A stretch of DNA of 54,242 nucleotides from Bacteroidales bacterium UBA5537 (GCA_002426025.1 DINP01000102.1:58189-112430); one strand, 5' to 3'. Counted from the stretch's first letter, positions 41,174 through 49,657 are shown. Made by a program: numbers and translations. Notes: generated from the sequence alone by a model not told the origin.

Positions 41174-41215
41174 CACCGTCATTCGTCATTCGTCATTCGT
41201 CATTCGAAATTCCTT
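41174..41215. repeat. Heptamer array 3' of the porin gene
   Basis: Phase-locked 7-mers CACCGTC, ATTCGTC three times, ATTCGAA, ATTCCTT, ending 4 bases before the porin stop codon (41220-41222). Confidence 0.8.
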
Positions 41216-41219
41216 TCCC

Positions 41220-42512
41220 TTACTTACCGATTCTCAAAAACTCGGGCTTAAAGCTAATTGATACCCATGCCCAGTTACTTGTTTCGTCATTGCTTCCACC
41301 TTTCAGCAAAATGGTTGATTCTGTGGTAAAGAATTGTGAATAACCCATGTTAAGGGATACTTCAGGCGTGAGTTTGTAGCCAAGGTAAATATCAAGTTCC
41401 TGTCCAAGGTTTTTGTCGGGTAAATTGGCTGGGTCATCCGGGTCAACCATATCAGCAGCAGCACTAAACAGATGGATATCTGCACCAGCACTGAAATTGT
41501 CTTTTTTGTAAAGTGCCTTTAAAAAAATGTCCTGTAGTCCCACACTATTCAGGTGGTTGCCAACAAAAAAGTAATCCATGTGACCGTTAAATTTATGACC
41601 AGTGGCATAAAGTGGATTAAAGCTTTTAGTTTCTGCAGGACTTACATCTTGCTGGTTGGTTCCCGAAAGGTATTCTATTCCCGGAATAACGCTGAAATTC
41701 TTTGTCAGGGATATATTGGCATTTGCTCCAAACATAAATGCATCAATGTTGTCGCCTGACTGACTTTTACCGCCCTGTTTGTAAGCGTTTGCTGAAAAAG
41801 TAACCGGTTTGGTTTTATAAACTAGGTTTCCGCCAATTGTTTGACTGTATTTGGTGTCATAGGTAGTAACTTCGGCCTCTTCAATAAATTGCATTCCGTT
41901 ATTCAGGAAAAGAAGGCTTACATCAAGTTTATCAAATTTTCTGTTGAGCCAGAAAAATTGCAACGCTTTATAATTGCCACTAACAGTGTAAACCCTTCCG
42001 CTTAGCTGCTCTTTATCCTGGTTGTATGCCAGTCCTGCTTGAGCTTTCCATCCTGATTTTTCAAATTTTAGCAAGCCAACATCATGGCTACGGCCCTGTT
42101 GCGCCCAGTCAACATTACCAAGAATCCGGCTATCGTCATAAACCAATTCCATTCGACCGACTTTAACCGATAGGGATGGACAAAAGAGATACTCACCCCA
42201 AACTTCATGCACCGAAAAGCTGTTGTCAGTTGCGTTCAATTGCGGCACATCGCCCCAAACCCTTACATCCTGAAGGCTGATTCCGAATTTCATCTTTTCG
42301 TTGGTGAAATTCATATTAAGTCGGGCACGCTGGGAAACAAACATGGCTGCATCCATTTTTTCGGTTGCAGGTGACTTAAAGCCGTGCCTGTATTCGGCAC
42401 GTGGGCGCAATTCGCCGCTGATAACAAACTGAGCACTGGTTATTTCTGGAACAGAAATCAAGGCGATGAGGGTGATAGTAAATAATGTTAAACGTCTTCT
42501 CATAAACTTCAT
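41220..42512 (-). CDS. Outer-membrane beta-barrel of the alginate-export family
   Basis: 430 aa from the ATG at 42512 (a TTG at 42521 is less likely). Signal peptide FTITLIALISVPEITSAQ. The mature part alternates polar/hydrophobic strands with aromatic belts and opens FVISGELRPRAEYRHGFKSPA; SQRARLNMNF, VRVWGDVP and VGRMELVYDDSRILGNVDWAQQGRSHD are typical of the alginate-export/AlgE-like porins. It ends on a hydrophobic residue pattern (WAWVSISFKPEFL). It is the last gene of the Rrf2 - ferredoxin - porin operon, so nitrite, nitrate or another small anion is a more likely cargo than alginate (inference). Confidence 0.85.
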   Translation of the reverse strand: MKFMRRRLTLFTITLIALISVPEITSAQFVISGELRPRAEYRHGFKSPATEKMDAAMFVSQRARLNMNFTNEKMKFGISLQDVRVWGDVPQLNATDNSFSVHEVWGEYLFCPSLSVKVGRMELVYDDSRILGNVDWAQQGRSHDVGLLKFEKSGWKAQAGLAYNQDKEQLSGRVYTVSGNYKALQFFWLNRKFDKLDVSLLFLNNGMQFIEEAEVTTYDTKYSQTIGGNLVYKTKPVTFSANAYKQGGKSQSGDNIDAFMFGANANISLTKNFSVIPGIEYLSGTNQQDVSPAETKSFNPLYATGHKFNGHMDYFFVGNHLNSVGLQDIFLKALYKKDNFSAGADIHLFSAAADMVDPDDPANLPDKNLGQELDIYLGYKLTPEVSLNMGYSQFFTTESTILLKGGSNDETSNWAWVSISFKPEFLRIGK

Positions 42513-42553
42513 AATTTGCAAAGAATTAAAAAATGGACTTAAAGCACTGATTT

Positions 42554-42574
42554 ATTAGAAATTAGAAATTTCTT
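42554..42574. repeat. Short heptamer array 3' of the ferredoxin gene
   Basis: ATTAGAA, ATTAGAA, ATTTCTT, ending 2 bases before the ferredoxin stop codon (42577-42579). Confidence 0.5.
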
Positions 42575-42576
42575 CC

Positions 42577-43548
42577 CTAAACCCACTCTTCGTTCAGCAC
42601 ATTTCCCTGAACCCCGATAATGGATTTTTTAATAGGAACATTCCTTCCGGCCTGTTGCCTTGCCATGGTCGCCATCTGCAACAATCCAGAACAACAGGGA
42701 ACTTCCATCATAATTACACTCAAGGTATTGATGTTGCTTTGGCTGATCATAGTGGTCAGTTTTTCGAAATATGATTCTTTGTTAGAATCAAGCTTCGGGC
42801 AGGCGATCGCAAGTGTTTTGCCTTTCAAATAGTGGCTGTGGAAATTGCCCATCGAAAAGGCTACACAATCAGCGGCAAGCACTACATCGGCATTTTTAAA
42901 ATAACCCGCCTGCGGATTGAGCAAGTGTAACTGAACCGGCCACTGGCGTAATTCGGAAGGTGCATTTGTTTCTGGCGCACGAGTTGCAGGCTCTATACTG
43001 GCGACTGCAGCAGCTTCATTAACCTTATCAAGATCAATCCTGAAATTAATTGGTTGAGAGCCCGGGCATCCGCCGCCACAACCATTCGACGATGGGGCAG
43101 GGGAGGCGGCAGTTCTGGCCTGGTTCAGGTTATCGAAGGCAGTTGTGTGATCGTGCTTGTGCTCATGTTTCGGTTTGGCTATATTATCGTCGTTTTTCGG
43201 GCTCATGTCAATCTCATTCTCTTTAATAAAATTAATGGCTTGTTTCAACAGGTCAGTTTCATTGTGGTCGCGCAGGTGTTCGAGATGGGCCAGAATGGTA
43301 TTCCGTCCTTTCGGAACCATCAGTGCCATAACCTTAATTTCATCATAAGGCTCGGCTTCCCGCTCTTCCATGGTAATGGCACCTTCGGGGCAATGACCGA
43401 TGCAGGCGCCTAGTCCGTCGCAAAACAGGTCGCTAATGAGGCGGGCTTTGCCGTCAATAATCTGTAGAGCTCCTTCGTGGCAATTAGGTACACAATTGCC
43501 ACAACCATTGCATAACTCTTCGTCTATTTTTATGATTGTCCGTTTCAT
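42577..43548 (-). CDS. 2x[4Fe-4S] ferredoxin-domain protein with a long C-terminal extension
   Basis: 323 aa. Two cluster motifs: LCNGCGNCVPNCHEGALQ and FCDGLGACIGHCPEGAI (the first Cys of the second set is spaced as CDGLGAC). A linker with HEHKHDH and a Cys cluster NGCGGGCPG follows. The C-terminal 110 residues (NADVVLAADCVAFSMGNFHSHYLKGK, IACPKLDSNKESYFEKL, MMEVPCCSGLLQMA) contain CxxC-like pairs and match the common 'iron-sulfur protein beside hcp' architecture. It starts 4 bases after the Rrf2 gene. A role as electron donor to Hcp is plausible. Confidence 0.9.
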   Translation of the reverse strand: MKRTIIKIDEELCNGCGNCVPNCHEGALQIIDGKARLISDLFCDGLGACIGHCPEGAITMEEREAEPYDEIKVMALMVPKGRNTILAHLEHLRDHNETDLLKQAINFIKENEIDMSPKNDDNIAKPKHEHKHDHTTAFDNLNQARTAASPAPSSNGCGGGCPGSQPINFRIDLDKVNEAAAVASIEPATRAPETNAPSELRQWPVQLHLLNPQAGYFKNADVVLAADCVAFSMGNFHSHYLKGKTLAIACPKLDSNKESYFEKLTTMISQSNINTLSVIMMEVPCCSGLLQMATMARQQAGRNVPIKKSIIGVQGNVLNEEWV

Positions 43549-43552
43549 TTAA

Positions 43553-43960
43553 TTATTGTTTTGAAATGAGATCAAATAAAGTTTTATTCCGCAAATACTC
43601 AATAAAATCAGCCGAAAACTTATCAGCAAGGCCGCCAAATACACAAATATCAAAAGGGCATTTCTGTGTTTCAATTCCACAGTGGTGCTCTTCTATATTT
43701 CCTTCAATTAATTCATAAATTTCGAGAAGGTTTATCTGTCTCGGGTCACCTTTCAGGGTAAAACCGCCTTTTGGGCCTCTTACTGAATCGAGGTAGCCAT
43801 TTTTTACCAGAATCTGCATTACCTTCGCCAGGTGGTTACGGGAGGAATGGGTGATGTCTGCTATCTGGTTCACATTCAGTATTTCAGAACTGCCTGCAAT
43901 AAGCACCATGCCATGAACTGCCAGGGATGCTGCCTCAGAAATGTGAACCACTTTTGCCAT
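43553..43960 (-). CDS. Rrf2-family Fe-S regulator (NsrR/IscR-like), copy 1
   Basis: 135 aa. Winged helix with the Rrf2 recognition region HSSRNHLAKVMQILVKNGYLDSVRGPKGGFTL. Cluster-ligand motif HHCGIETQKCPFDIC, C-x6-C-x4-C. It heads the Rrf2 - ferredoxin - porin operon with a 4-base gap to the ferredoxin gene. Its promoter carries a palindrome shared with hcp and a motif shared with the second Rrf2 gene. The surroundings argue for NO sensing; direct evidence would need spectroscopy. Confidence 0.94.
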   Translation of the reverse strand: MAKVVHISEAASLAVHGMVLIAGSSEILNVNQIADITHSSRNHLAKVMQILVKNGYLDSVRGPKGGFTLKGDPRQINLLEIYELIEGNIEEHHCGIETQKCPFDICVFGGLADKFSADFIEYLRNKTLFDLISKQ

Positions 43961-43985
43961 GAGTTTTCCTTATAGATGTAATTCG

Positions 43986-43997
43986 GTATTTGAATAC
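43986..43997. promoter_or_regulatory. Shared Rrf2-promoter motif, copy 1 (GTATTTGAATAC)
   Basis: GTATT-TG-AATAC covers the expected transcription start of the first Rrf2 gene. The wider 29-base block matches 22 positions of the block at 44506-44534 before the second Rrf2 gene. Confidence 0.55.
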
Positions 43998-43998
43998 G

Positions 43999-44006
43999 CA
44001 AATATA
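43999..44006 (-). promoter_or_regulatory. -7 promoter element of the first Rrf2 operon
   Basis: TATATTTG on the minus strand, an exact TAnnTTTG match, 38 bases before the ATG at 43960. Confidence 0.65.
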
Positions 44007-44010
44007 CGTA

Positions 44011-44022
44011 CATTTATAAATG
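44011..44022. promoter_or_regulatory. Palindrome CATTTATAAATG in the first Rrf2 promoter
   Basis: Perfect 12-bp palindrome lying immediately upstream of the -7 element, in the spacer where a repressor would block polymerase. It is the core of the 18-bp palindrome upstream of hcp. Confidence 0.55.
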
Positions 44023-44095
44023 CCGTCCAAGAAAAAAATTAAAAAAATTGTATTATTTTATAATGAATTGTATATCAATATATTATAACATATGG

Positions 44096-44497
44096 TTACT
44101 CGATAAAGTCTTTAAGTGTTTGGCTGCTCATATACGTTTTAAATTCCAGTGTCATTTTTTTAACAATATTTCCCATCAGACATTTTTGAAACGGACAAAC
44201 CGGATTTTCGACCGGACAGTTTACTTCATCAAGTTTGCCCTCAATAGCCTCATATATTTGTAATAAGGTAATACTTTCAGCAGGAGCTTTCAAAAGGAAG
44301 CCACCCGATGGCCCCCTGTTAGATGTTAGAAATCCTTCTTTTACAAGTCGTTGCAGAATCTTAGCGACATGGTGCTTCGAGGCACCTGTACGTTCCGAAA
44401 TTTTGATAACATTCAGGTTTTCTTTTGCCGAAGCTATTAAGACCATTCCATGGATAGCAATGGATGCAGCTTCGGATAGGGAGATAATCTTAGACAT
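44096..44497 (-). CDS. Rrf2-family Fe-S regulator, copy 2
   Basis: 133 aa, clearly paralogous to the gene at 43553-43960 (ISLSEAASIAIHGMVLIASAKENLNV against ISEAASLAVHGMVLIAGSSEILNV). Recognition region TGASKHHVAKILQRLVKEGFLTSNRGPSGGFLL. Cluster motif NCPVENPVCPFQKC with the same C-x6-C-x4-C spacing. It is separated from copy 1 by 135 bases and is a separate unit. Keeping both copies suggests different ligands, for example NO for one and Fe-S status for the other. Confidence 0.93.
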   Translation of the reverse strand: MSKIISLSEAASIAIHGMVLIASAKENLNVIKISERTGASKHHVAKILQRLVKEGFLTSNRGPSGGFLLKAPAESITLLQIYEAIEGKLDEVNCPVENPVCPFQKCLMGNIVKKMTLEFKTYMSSQTLKDFIE

Positions 44498-44509
44498 TGG
44501 TACAATTGA

Positions 44510-44521
44510 GTATTTGAGTAG
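44510..44521. promoter_or_regulatory. Shared Rrf2-promoter motif, copy 2 (GTATTTGAGTAG)
   Basis: The counterpart of the motif at 43986-43997, between the presumed -7 element (GAAATTTG at 44523-44530, one mismatch) and the ATG. A weaker relative, GTATTTAGTTAT, occurs upstream of hcp at about 40988. Confidence 0.5.
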
Positions 44522-44690
44522 GCAAATTTCGGAATAATTATATTCAATTCTTTGTATGTATCAGATTCACAAAGTACCCAAAACCTTATGATTAGCTTAA
44601 TGATCAATGATATAGGCACTTTCACAGCAAGCTGGTTAATAAATATTAATGAAGTTTATATTCATTTTAAATAAGTGAAGGATTTATACC

Positions 44691-44698
44691 TACTTTTG
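44691..44698 (+). promoter_or_regulatory. -7 promoter element of typA
   Basis: TACTTTTG, an exact TAnnTTTG match, 35 bases before the ATG at 44734. Confidence 0.65.
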
Positions 44699-44733
44699 CA
44701 TTTCTTTTCAGATTCATAAAAATACAAGTCAAA

Positions 44734-46536
44734 ATGCAGAATATCAGGAATATAGCAATTATTGCCCATGTTGATCATGGTAAAACTACTCTGGTTGACA
44801 GAATTCTTCACCAGGTTAAACTTTTCAGGGATAACCAGGATATGGGTGAACTTATTCTTGACAGCAACGACCTTGAGCGGGAACGTGGAATTACCATTCT
44901 TTCAAAAAATGTTTCAGTACGATACAAAGGCTTCAAAATTAATATTATAGATACACCTGGGCACAGCGATTTTGGCGGTGAGGTAGAGCGTGTACTCAAT
45001 ATGGCCGATGGCGTTTTGCTGCTGGTTGATGCATTTGAAGGGCCAATGCCGCAAACCCGTTTTGTTTTGCAGAAAGCCATTACACTGAATCTGAAACCGA
45101 TTGTTGTAATTAATAAAGTAGATAAACCAAACTGTGACCCGGAAGGTGTGCAGGAAGCTGTTTTCGATCTGATGTTTAACCTCGATGCCTCTGAGGATCA
45201 GCTTAACTTTCCAACCGTTTTCGGATCGTCAAAAGAGGGTTGGATGTCGGGTGACTGGAAAACTCCTGCTGAGGATGTTACCTATTTATTAGATTCAATT
45301 ATTGAGCACATTCCGGCAGCAAAATTTGAAGAAGGAACCACCCAGATGCAGATTACCTCACTCGATTACTCTTCCTATGTAGGCCGTATTGCTGTGGGGA
45401 GATTATCGCGCGGTGTGTTGCGCTGGGGGATGAATGTTTCTCTAATCAAACAGGATGGCCGTATTTTTAAATCGAAAATTAAGGAGTTGTACACTTTTGA
45501 AGGGCTTGGGAAAGAAAAAACCAAAGCCGATGTGCTTCCCGGTGAGATTTGCGCGGTACTTGGACTCGATGATTTTGAAATCGGTGATACCATTGCCGAT
45601 TTCGAAACCCCGGAAGCCCTGAAACCAATGCAGATTGATGAGCCAACCATGAGTATGCTCTTTACCATCAACAACTCTCCTTTCTATGGTCGTGAAGGAA
45701 AATTTGTTACTTCCCGACATTTGCGTGAGCGCTTGTTTAAGGAAATTGAGAAAAATCTGGCTATGCGCCTGGTTGAGACAGATTCTCCGGAAGCTCTTAT
45801 GGTTTATGGAAGGGGAATTCTCCATCTGTCAATCCTGGTTGAGACCATGCGGCGCGAAGGTTATGAGCTGCAGTTGGGACAGCCTCAGGTTATTATCAAG
45901 CAAATTGATGGTGTTGATCATGAGCCTGTTGAAATGCTTACCGTTCACGTGCCTGAAGCCTTTTCGGGAAAAGTGATAGAACTGGTTACCCAGCGCCGTG
46001 GCGAAATTGCAACCATCGAAACAAAAGGCGACCGAATTCACCTTGAGTTTAAGATTCCTTCGCGAGGTATTATAGGGCTGCGTAATAATGTACTTACTGC
46101 AACCGAAGGTGAAGCAATCATGGCTCACCGTTTTCTTGATTTCGAACCCTGGAAGGGTGAAATCGCCGGAAGACGCAATGGTGCTCTTATCGCAATGGAA
46201 ACAGGAATAGCCATCGCTTACTCTATTGATAAGCTGCAGGACCGTGGCTCCTTCTTTGTGCATCCCAACGAGGAAATTTATGCCGGACAGGTGATTGGCG
46301 AACAGATCAGGCCCGACGATATGCTGGTGAATATTACCAAAACGAAAAAACTTACCAATGTCCGCGCATCAGGAACCGATGATAAAATATTTATTGTTCC
46401 GGCTATTAAATTCTCACTCGAAGAGGCAATGGAATATATTGGCAAGGATGAATATCTGGAAGTTACGCCCCGTTCACTCAGACTGCGCAAGATTATCCTG
46501 GATGAGCATGACCGCAAACGTGCTTCAAAAAGCTAA
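44734..46536 (+). CDS. typA: Ribosome-associated GTPase TypA/BipA
   Basis: 600 aa, normal length. GTPase motifs: AIIAHVDHGKTTLVDRIL (G1), RERGITI (G2), DTPGHSDFGGEVERVL (G3), INKVDK (G4) and the SSKEGW-type G5. EF-G-like domains II, III and V follow, and the BipA-specific C-terminal domain (PSRGIIGLRNNVLTATEGEAIM, ERGSFFV-like DRGSFFVHPNEEIYAGQVIGE). It helps 50S assembly and translation under stress. It has its own promoter and terminator. Confidence 0.98.
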   Translation: MQNIRNIAIIAHVDHGKTTLVDRILHQVKLFRDNQDMGELILDSNDLERERGITILSKNVSVRYKGFKINIIDTPGHSDFGGEVERVLNMADGVLLLVDAFEGPMPQTRFVLQKAITLNLKPIVVINKVDKPNCDPEGVQEAVFDLMFNLDASEDQLNFPTVFGSSKEGWMSGDWKTPAEDVTYLLDSIIEHIPAAKFEEGTTQMQITSLDYSSYVGRIAVGRLSRGVLRWGMNVSLIKQDGRIFKSKIKELYTFEGLGKEKTKADVLPGEICAVLGLDDFEIGDTIADFETPEALKPMQIDEPTMSMLFTINNSPFYGREGKFVTSRHLRERLFKEIEKNLAMRLVETDSPEALMVYGRGILHLSILVETMRREGYELQLGQPQVIIKQIDGVDHEPVEMLTVHVPEAFSGKVIELVTQRRGEIATIETKGDRIHLEFKIPSRGIIGLRNNVLTATEGEAIMAHRFLDFEPWKGEIAGRRNGALIAMETGIAIAYSIDKLQDRGSFFVHPNEEIYAGQVIGEQIRPDDMLVNITKTKKLTNVRASGTDDKIFIVPAIKFSLEEAMEYIGKDEYLEVTPRSLRLRKIILDEHDRKRASKS

Positions 46537-46564
46537 AGGCCAGTCATAGCTGGTATTTAATATT

Positions 46565-46600
46565 CAGGGATGCGAGATTTTCGTATCCCTGTTGCTTTCA
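46565..46600 (+). terminator. Rho-independent terminator of typA
   Basis: CAGGGATGCGA-GATTT-TCGTATCCCTG (11 bp, one G-T pair) followed by TTGCTTTC, 28 bases after the typA stop. Confidence 0.75.
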
Positions 46601-46707
46601 CTGACAAATCAGGAATTTCGCGGCATACAACATTTCCGGCAGCATATTTGTTATTAAATCCGCATTGATTTATTAAATTCGTTTCTATCTTTCACAAAAA
46701 TCCAATC

Positions 46708-47307
46708 ATGAAAAAACTTGTTTTTATTGCTTCATTCATTCTGTCCTTAACCATCATTTCAGGATGTGATATTCTTGATCAGGCCAGGCAGGTTGCCATG
46801 TTATCGAAGTGCGAATTCAAACTCAGTTCGGTTGATCAGTTGCAGCTTGCCGGGGTTAATATTCAGCATATCAACAAGCTGACTGACCTTAACATTATGG
46901 ATGCAGCGAAAATAACCACAGCTGCAATGGGTAGCAGCCTGCCGCTGAATTTTACCCTGAACGTTGAAGCAAAAAATCCCAATTCGGCTACTGCCGGAAT
47001 GACAAAACTTGACTGGATTCTATTGATTGATGATATTGAAATGGTTAGTGGTGTTAATAATCAGCGTGTTCAGATTCCGGCCAACGGTGGAACAGCCATT
47101 CTTCCGCTTACTATTGGCATTGACCTGAAACAAGCGCTTAAAGGCCGCAGTGCCGATGCCATTGCCAACTTCGGACTGAATCTGGCAGGAGCCGGAAACA
47201 AACCCACCCGCATTACACTCAAAGCCAAGCCAACTATTATGGTTGGTTCACAGTCAATTGCCTATCCGGGTTATCTGACGGTGCAGAATGAGTTTACTTC
47301 CAGGTAG
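46708..47307 (+). CDS. LEA-type-2-like lipoprotein
   Basis: 199 aa. Lipoprotein signal with LTIISGC lipobox. The mature part has the beta-rich pattern of water-stress/LEA14 domains: NFTLNVEAKNPNSATAGMTKLDWILLIDDIEMVSG, then NGGTAILPLTIGIDL. Such lipoproteins are common in Bacteroidota; the role is unknown. A TATCTTTC element (one mismatch from TAnnTTTG) with TTG upstream is placed about 20 bases before the ATG. Confidence 0.82.
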   Translation: MKKLVFIASFILSLTIISGCDILDQARQVAMLSKCEFKLSSVDQLQLAGVNIQHINKLTDLNIMDAAKITTAAMGSSLPLNFTLNVEAKNPNSATAGMTKLDWILLIDDIEMVSGVNNQRVQIPANGGTAILPLTIGIDLKQALKGRSADAIANFGLNLAGAGNKPTRITLKAKPTIMVGSQSIAYPGYLTVQNEFTSR

Positions 47308-47309
47308 TT

Positions 47310-47337
47310 ATTTCAGATTTCAGATTTCCGATTGCTG
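47310..47337. repeat. Heptamer array between two convergent genes
   Basis: ATTTCAG, ATTTCAG, ATTTCCG, ATTGCTG: it starts 2 bases after the lipoprotein stop and ends 4 bases before the stop of the convergent T9SS gene. Confidence 0.65.
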
Positions 47338-47341
47338 GTGT

Positions 47342-49474
47342 CTATTTCTGAATCACTATTTTACCCTGAAGTATCTGGTTTCCTGAACTGATTTTTAAAA
47401 GATACATTCCATTTTTCAGATTGCTCAGGTTCATTTGGATTGACTGCATACCATGCATTTCAGATGTATGATTTTTTGTTAGCATTAGTCGCCCAGCAAT
47501 GTCGTATACATCGATTGAAGTACAGCCTCCGTTTGGGCTTTCAAATTCAATGATTGCATTGTCATTGGCTGGATTTGGAAAAATAACAAGGCCTGGAGCC
47601 AGAGCAGGTTTTACAGGGTTTCCAATTCCAACGGGCAATTGAGGCGTAGTTGATAATAAAGTACCATTCTGACCGCCGATCAATCCGGGACTATTGGAGT
47701 AAAAATTAACTTTAAACAAATCATTCCAGGTGTTGCTTTGTTCAACTGACCAAGCCAGTCCGTTATATTGCAGCAGGATTCCATTTCGGCCAACAGCCCA
47801 ACCTCTGTCGTAACTGCTGAAATAAACTGAAAGAAGGTCTTCATTTGTAACAGGAGTTGCCTCAGACCAACTTTGTCCGTCGAAATGGGCGATGAGCCCG
47901 TTATCGCCAACAGCATAAATATTATAGTAATCAGCCACACAAAGATCGTTGAATGCTCCTGTGGATGTTCTGTAGGTAATGCTCCAGTTATTTTCTAAGA
48001 AGTTGTTATAGTATATTGCCCCGAGCGTATCACTATCAGATTTTTTAACACTCATCCAGGCCGCTTCCCATTCCTGCATTTTCCCGTTTTCGGGTGCATC
48101 AATAGGAAAGGGATCCATGTAAACCAGTTGTGTAATACTGTCGGTTAAAGGCAATTGAAATATCTCCCAGTTTTCCTCAATCAGGGAATACAGCGTATTG
48201 TGAAATGTAAAACCAACATCTGATGAAGTTATAGCTATTGATGAAACGGGTGACCAGATATCACCGAATTCAGATATAGCAGCTTCAGTCCATTCCCCAT
48301 TGCTAAATCTGAAAAGTTTTGATTCATAATTGAAAGGTGGCATCAATTCGAATTCTTTGTATGCCGCAGCCCATCCATTCTCTGCATCTGTAAACTCAAC
48401 TTCATTAAACCGGAACCCCGGCAATTTAAGTTCATTGGTCCAGTTACCTGCATTATAATGCCAGATACCATCCGTACCACAGGCAAAATAGCCATTGTTG
48501 GCCTGTGTAAAATCTATATCGAGTAAGCTGTCGGCAGTAAAACCATTGGAAACGCCCCAGTTTCCCTCATTTCCATAATAAACAAAGCCAATGCTATCGC
48601 TTGCATAAGCTTCATTTTCATTGATGGTTTCAACAGAAGTAAGCATATTTTTCATTCGGGCGGTGTATTCAGTTAACCAGGACCCATCGGTAAATTTATA
48701 AATTGCCGGATAGGTGTCAAATACAAACGGGCCTGAATTCTTAATACCAAAACCATGCTGATGATCGGGAAATGAGATACCTGCATTCGCGGTTCCCGAT
48801 GCCTGCAACTGCCATCCTGTGCCTGTGTTTTCGTAAAAAACACCTGATCCGTTCATATCATTTCCAACCATTCTTACTGTGGAAGGGCCAGTCATCACAA
48901 TCTGGTTAAAAGAGAGTAAGTTGCCATTGATAAAGGTATTGTCCTGTACCCATTCTCCATTGATAAAATGGAACAGATTGGTGGAAGAGCTACCAGCCCA
49001 GCCTTCATTAGGCGTATAAAAGCTTACTGTCTTAAGGCCTCCGGTTTCCGCCTGAACCTGCCATGTATTGCCATTATAAAACAGTATTGAGCTGCCAACA
49101 GCCCATCCATGATTTTCATCAACAAAACATACATCCAGAAGCTGCCCAGACACAGGGCTTGTTTGCTGTTGCCATTCGGACCCGTTATATTTGACTATCG
49201 TTCCGTTATTACCCACAGCCCAGGCCAGGGTGGGAGAGAGGTAGTAAACGGCATTCAGGTCAACTGAAACCGGACTTTCGGCCTGCCACCAAACACTATC
49301 ATTGTAATGAAGTATGACCCCGTTAGCAGCCACGGCAATGCCCTTTCCGGCTGCAGCAAAGCTGATATCGTTCAGATGGTGGTGAGCGGTGGTTGGGTTT
49401 ATCCAGTGCCAGGTCTGGGCTGTAAGTTGCCCGAATAAATATAACATCAATAATGTGAAAAATGACTTTTTCAT
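47342..49474 (-). CDS. T9SS-secreted protein with YCF48-like propeller repeats
   Basis: 710 aa. Signal peptide SFFTLLMLYLFGQLTAQ. Residues about 25-610 are repeated blades of the YCF48/BNR type with Trp-Ala-Val-Gly signatures (LAWAVGNNGTIVKYNGSEW, HGWAVGSSILFYNG, RGWAVGRNGILLQYNG). The last 80 residues are a type A T9SS sorting domain (LVIFPNPANDNAIIEFE...LKNGMYLLKISSG). It has a TATCTTTG promoter element at 49541-49548. Probably cell-surface or secreted; no enzyme motif seen. Confidence 0.92.
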   Translation of the reverse strand: MKKSFFTLLMLYLFGQLTAQTWHWINPTTAHHHLNDISFAAAGKGIAVAANGVILHYNDSVWWQAESPVSVDLNAVYYLSPTLAWAVGNNGTIVKYNGSEWQQQTSPVSGQLLDVCFVDENHGWAVGSSILFYNGNTWQVQAETGGLKTVSFYTPNEGWAGSSSTNLFHFINGEWVQDNTFINGNLLSFNQIVMTGPSTVRMVGNDMNGSGVFYENTGTGWQLQASGTANAGISFPDHQHGFGIKNSGPFVFDTYPAIYKFTDGSWLTEYTARMKNMLTSVETINENEAYASDSIGFVYYGNEGNWGVSNGFTADSLLDIDFTQANNGYFACGTDGIWHYNAGNWTNELKLPGFRFNEVEFTDAENGWAAAYKEFELMPPFNYESKLFRFSNGEWTEAAISEFGDIWSPVSSIAITSSDVGFTFHNTLYSLIEENWEIFQLPLTDSITQLVYMDPFPIDAPENGKMQEWEAAWMSVKKSDSDTLGAIYYNNFLENNWSITYRTSTGAFNDLCVADYYNIYAVGDNGLIAHFDGQSWSEATPVTNEDLLSVYFSSYDRGWAVGRNGILLQYNGLAWSVEQSNTWNDLFKVNFYSNSPGLIGGQNGTLLSTTPQLPVGIGNPVKPALAPGLVIFPNPANDNAIIEFESPNGGCTSIDVYDIAGRLMLTKNHTSEMHGMQSIQMNLSNLKNGMYLLKISSGNQILQGKIVIQK

Positions 49475-49540
49475 AATGCAAAATGTTTAACTATTGTTAA
49501 AAATAAGTTTAGACAGAATAGATTATTAGATTGATATATT

Positions 49541-49548
49541 CAAAGATA
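49541..49548 (-). promoter_or_regulatory. -7 promoter element of the 710-aa T9SS gene
   Basis: TATCTTTG on the minus strand, an exact TAnnTTTG match, 66 bases before the ATG at 49474. Confidence 0.6.
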
Positions 49549-49615
49549 TGGAATTTTAATTTTATTTATTTCTAAAAAAGATTAGTTACTGAAATTATTT
49601 TCTGATAAAGATTAG

Positions 49616-49657
49616 TGCTTATTTCCCAACAAAACATGCTTATTTCCCAACAAAACA
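49616..49657. repeat. Perfect tandem duplication of 21 bp
   Basis: TGCTTATTTCCCAACAAAACA occurs twice head to tail just before the DJ-1/PfpI gene. It would add the repeated peptide MLISQQN if translation began at the upstream ATG, which I doubt. Confidence 0.9.
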
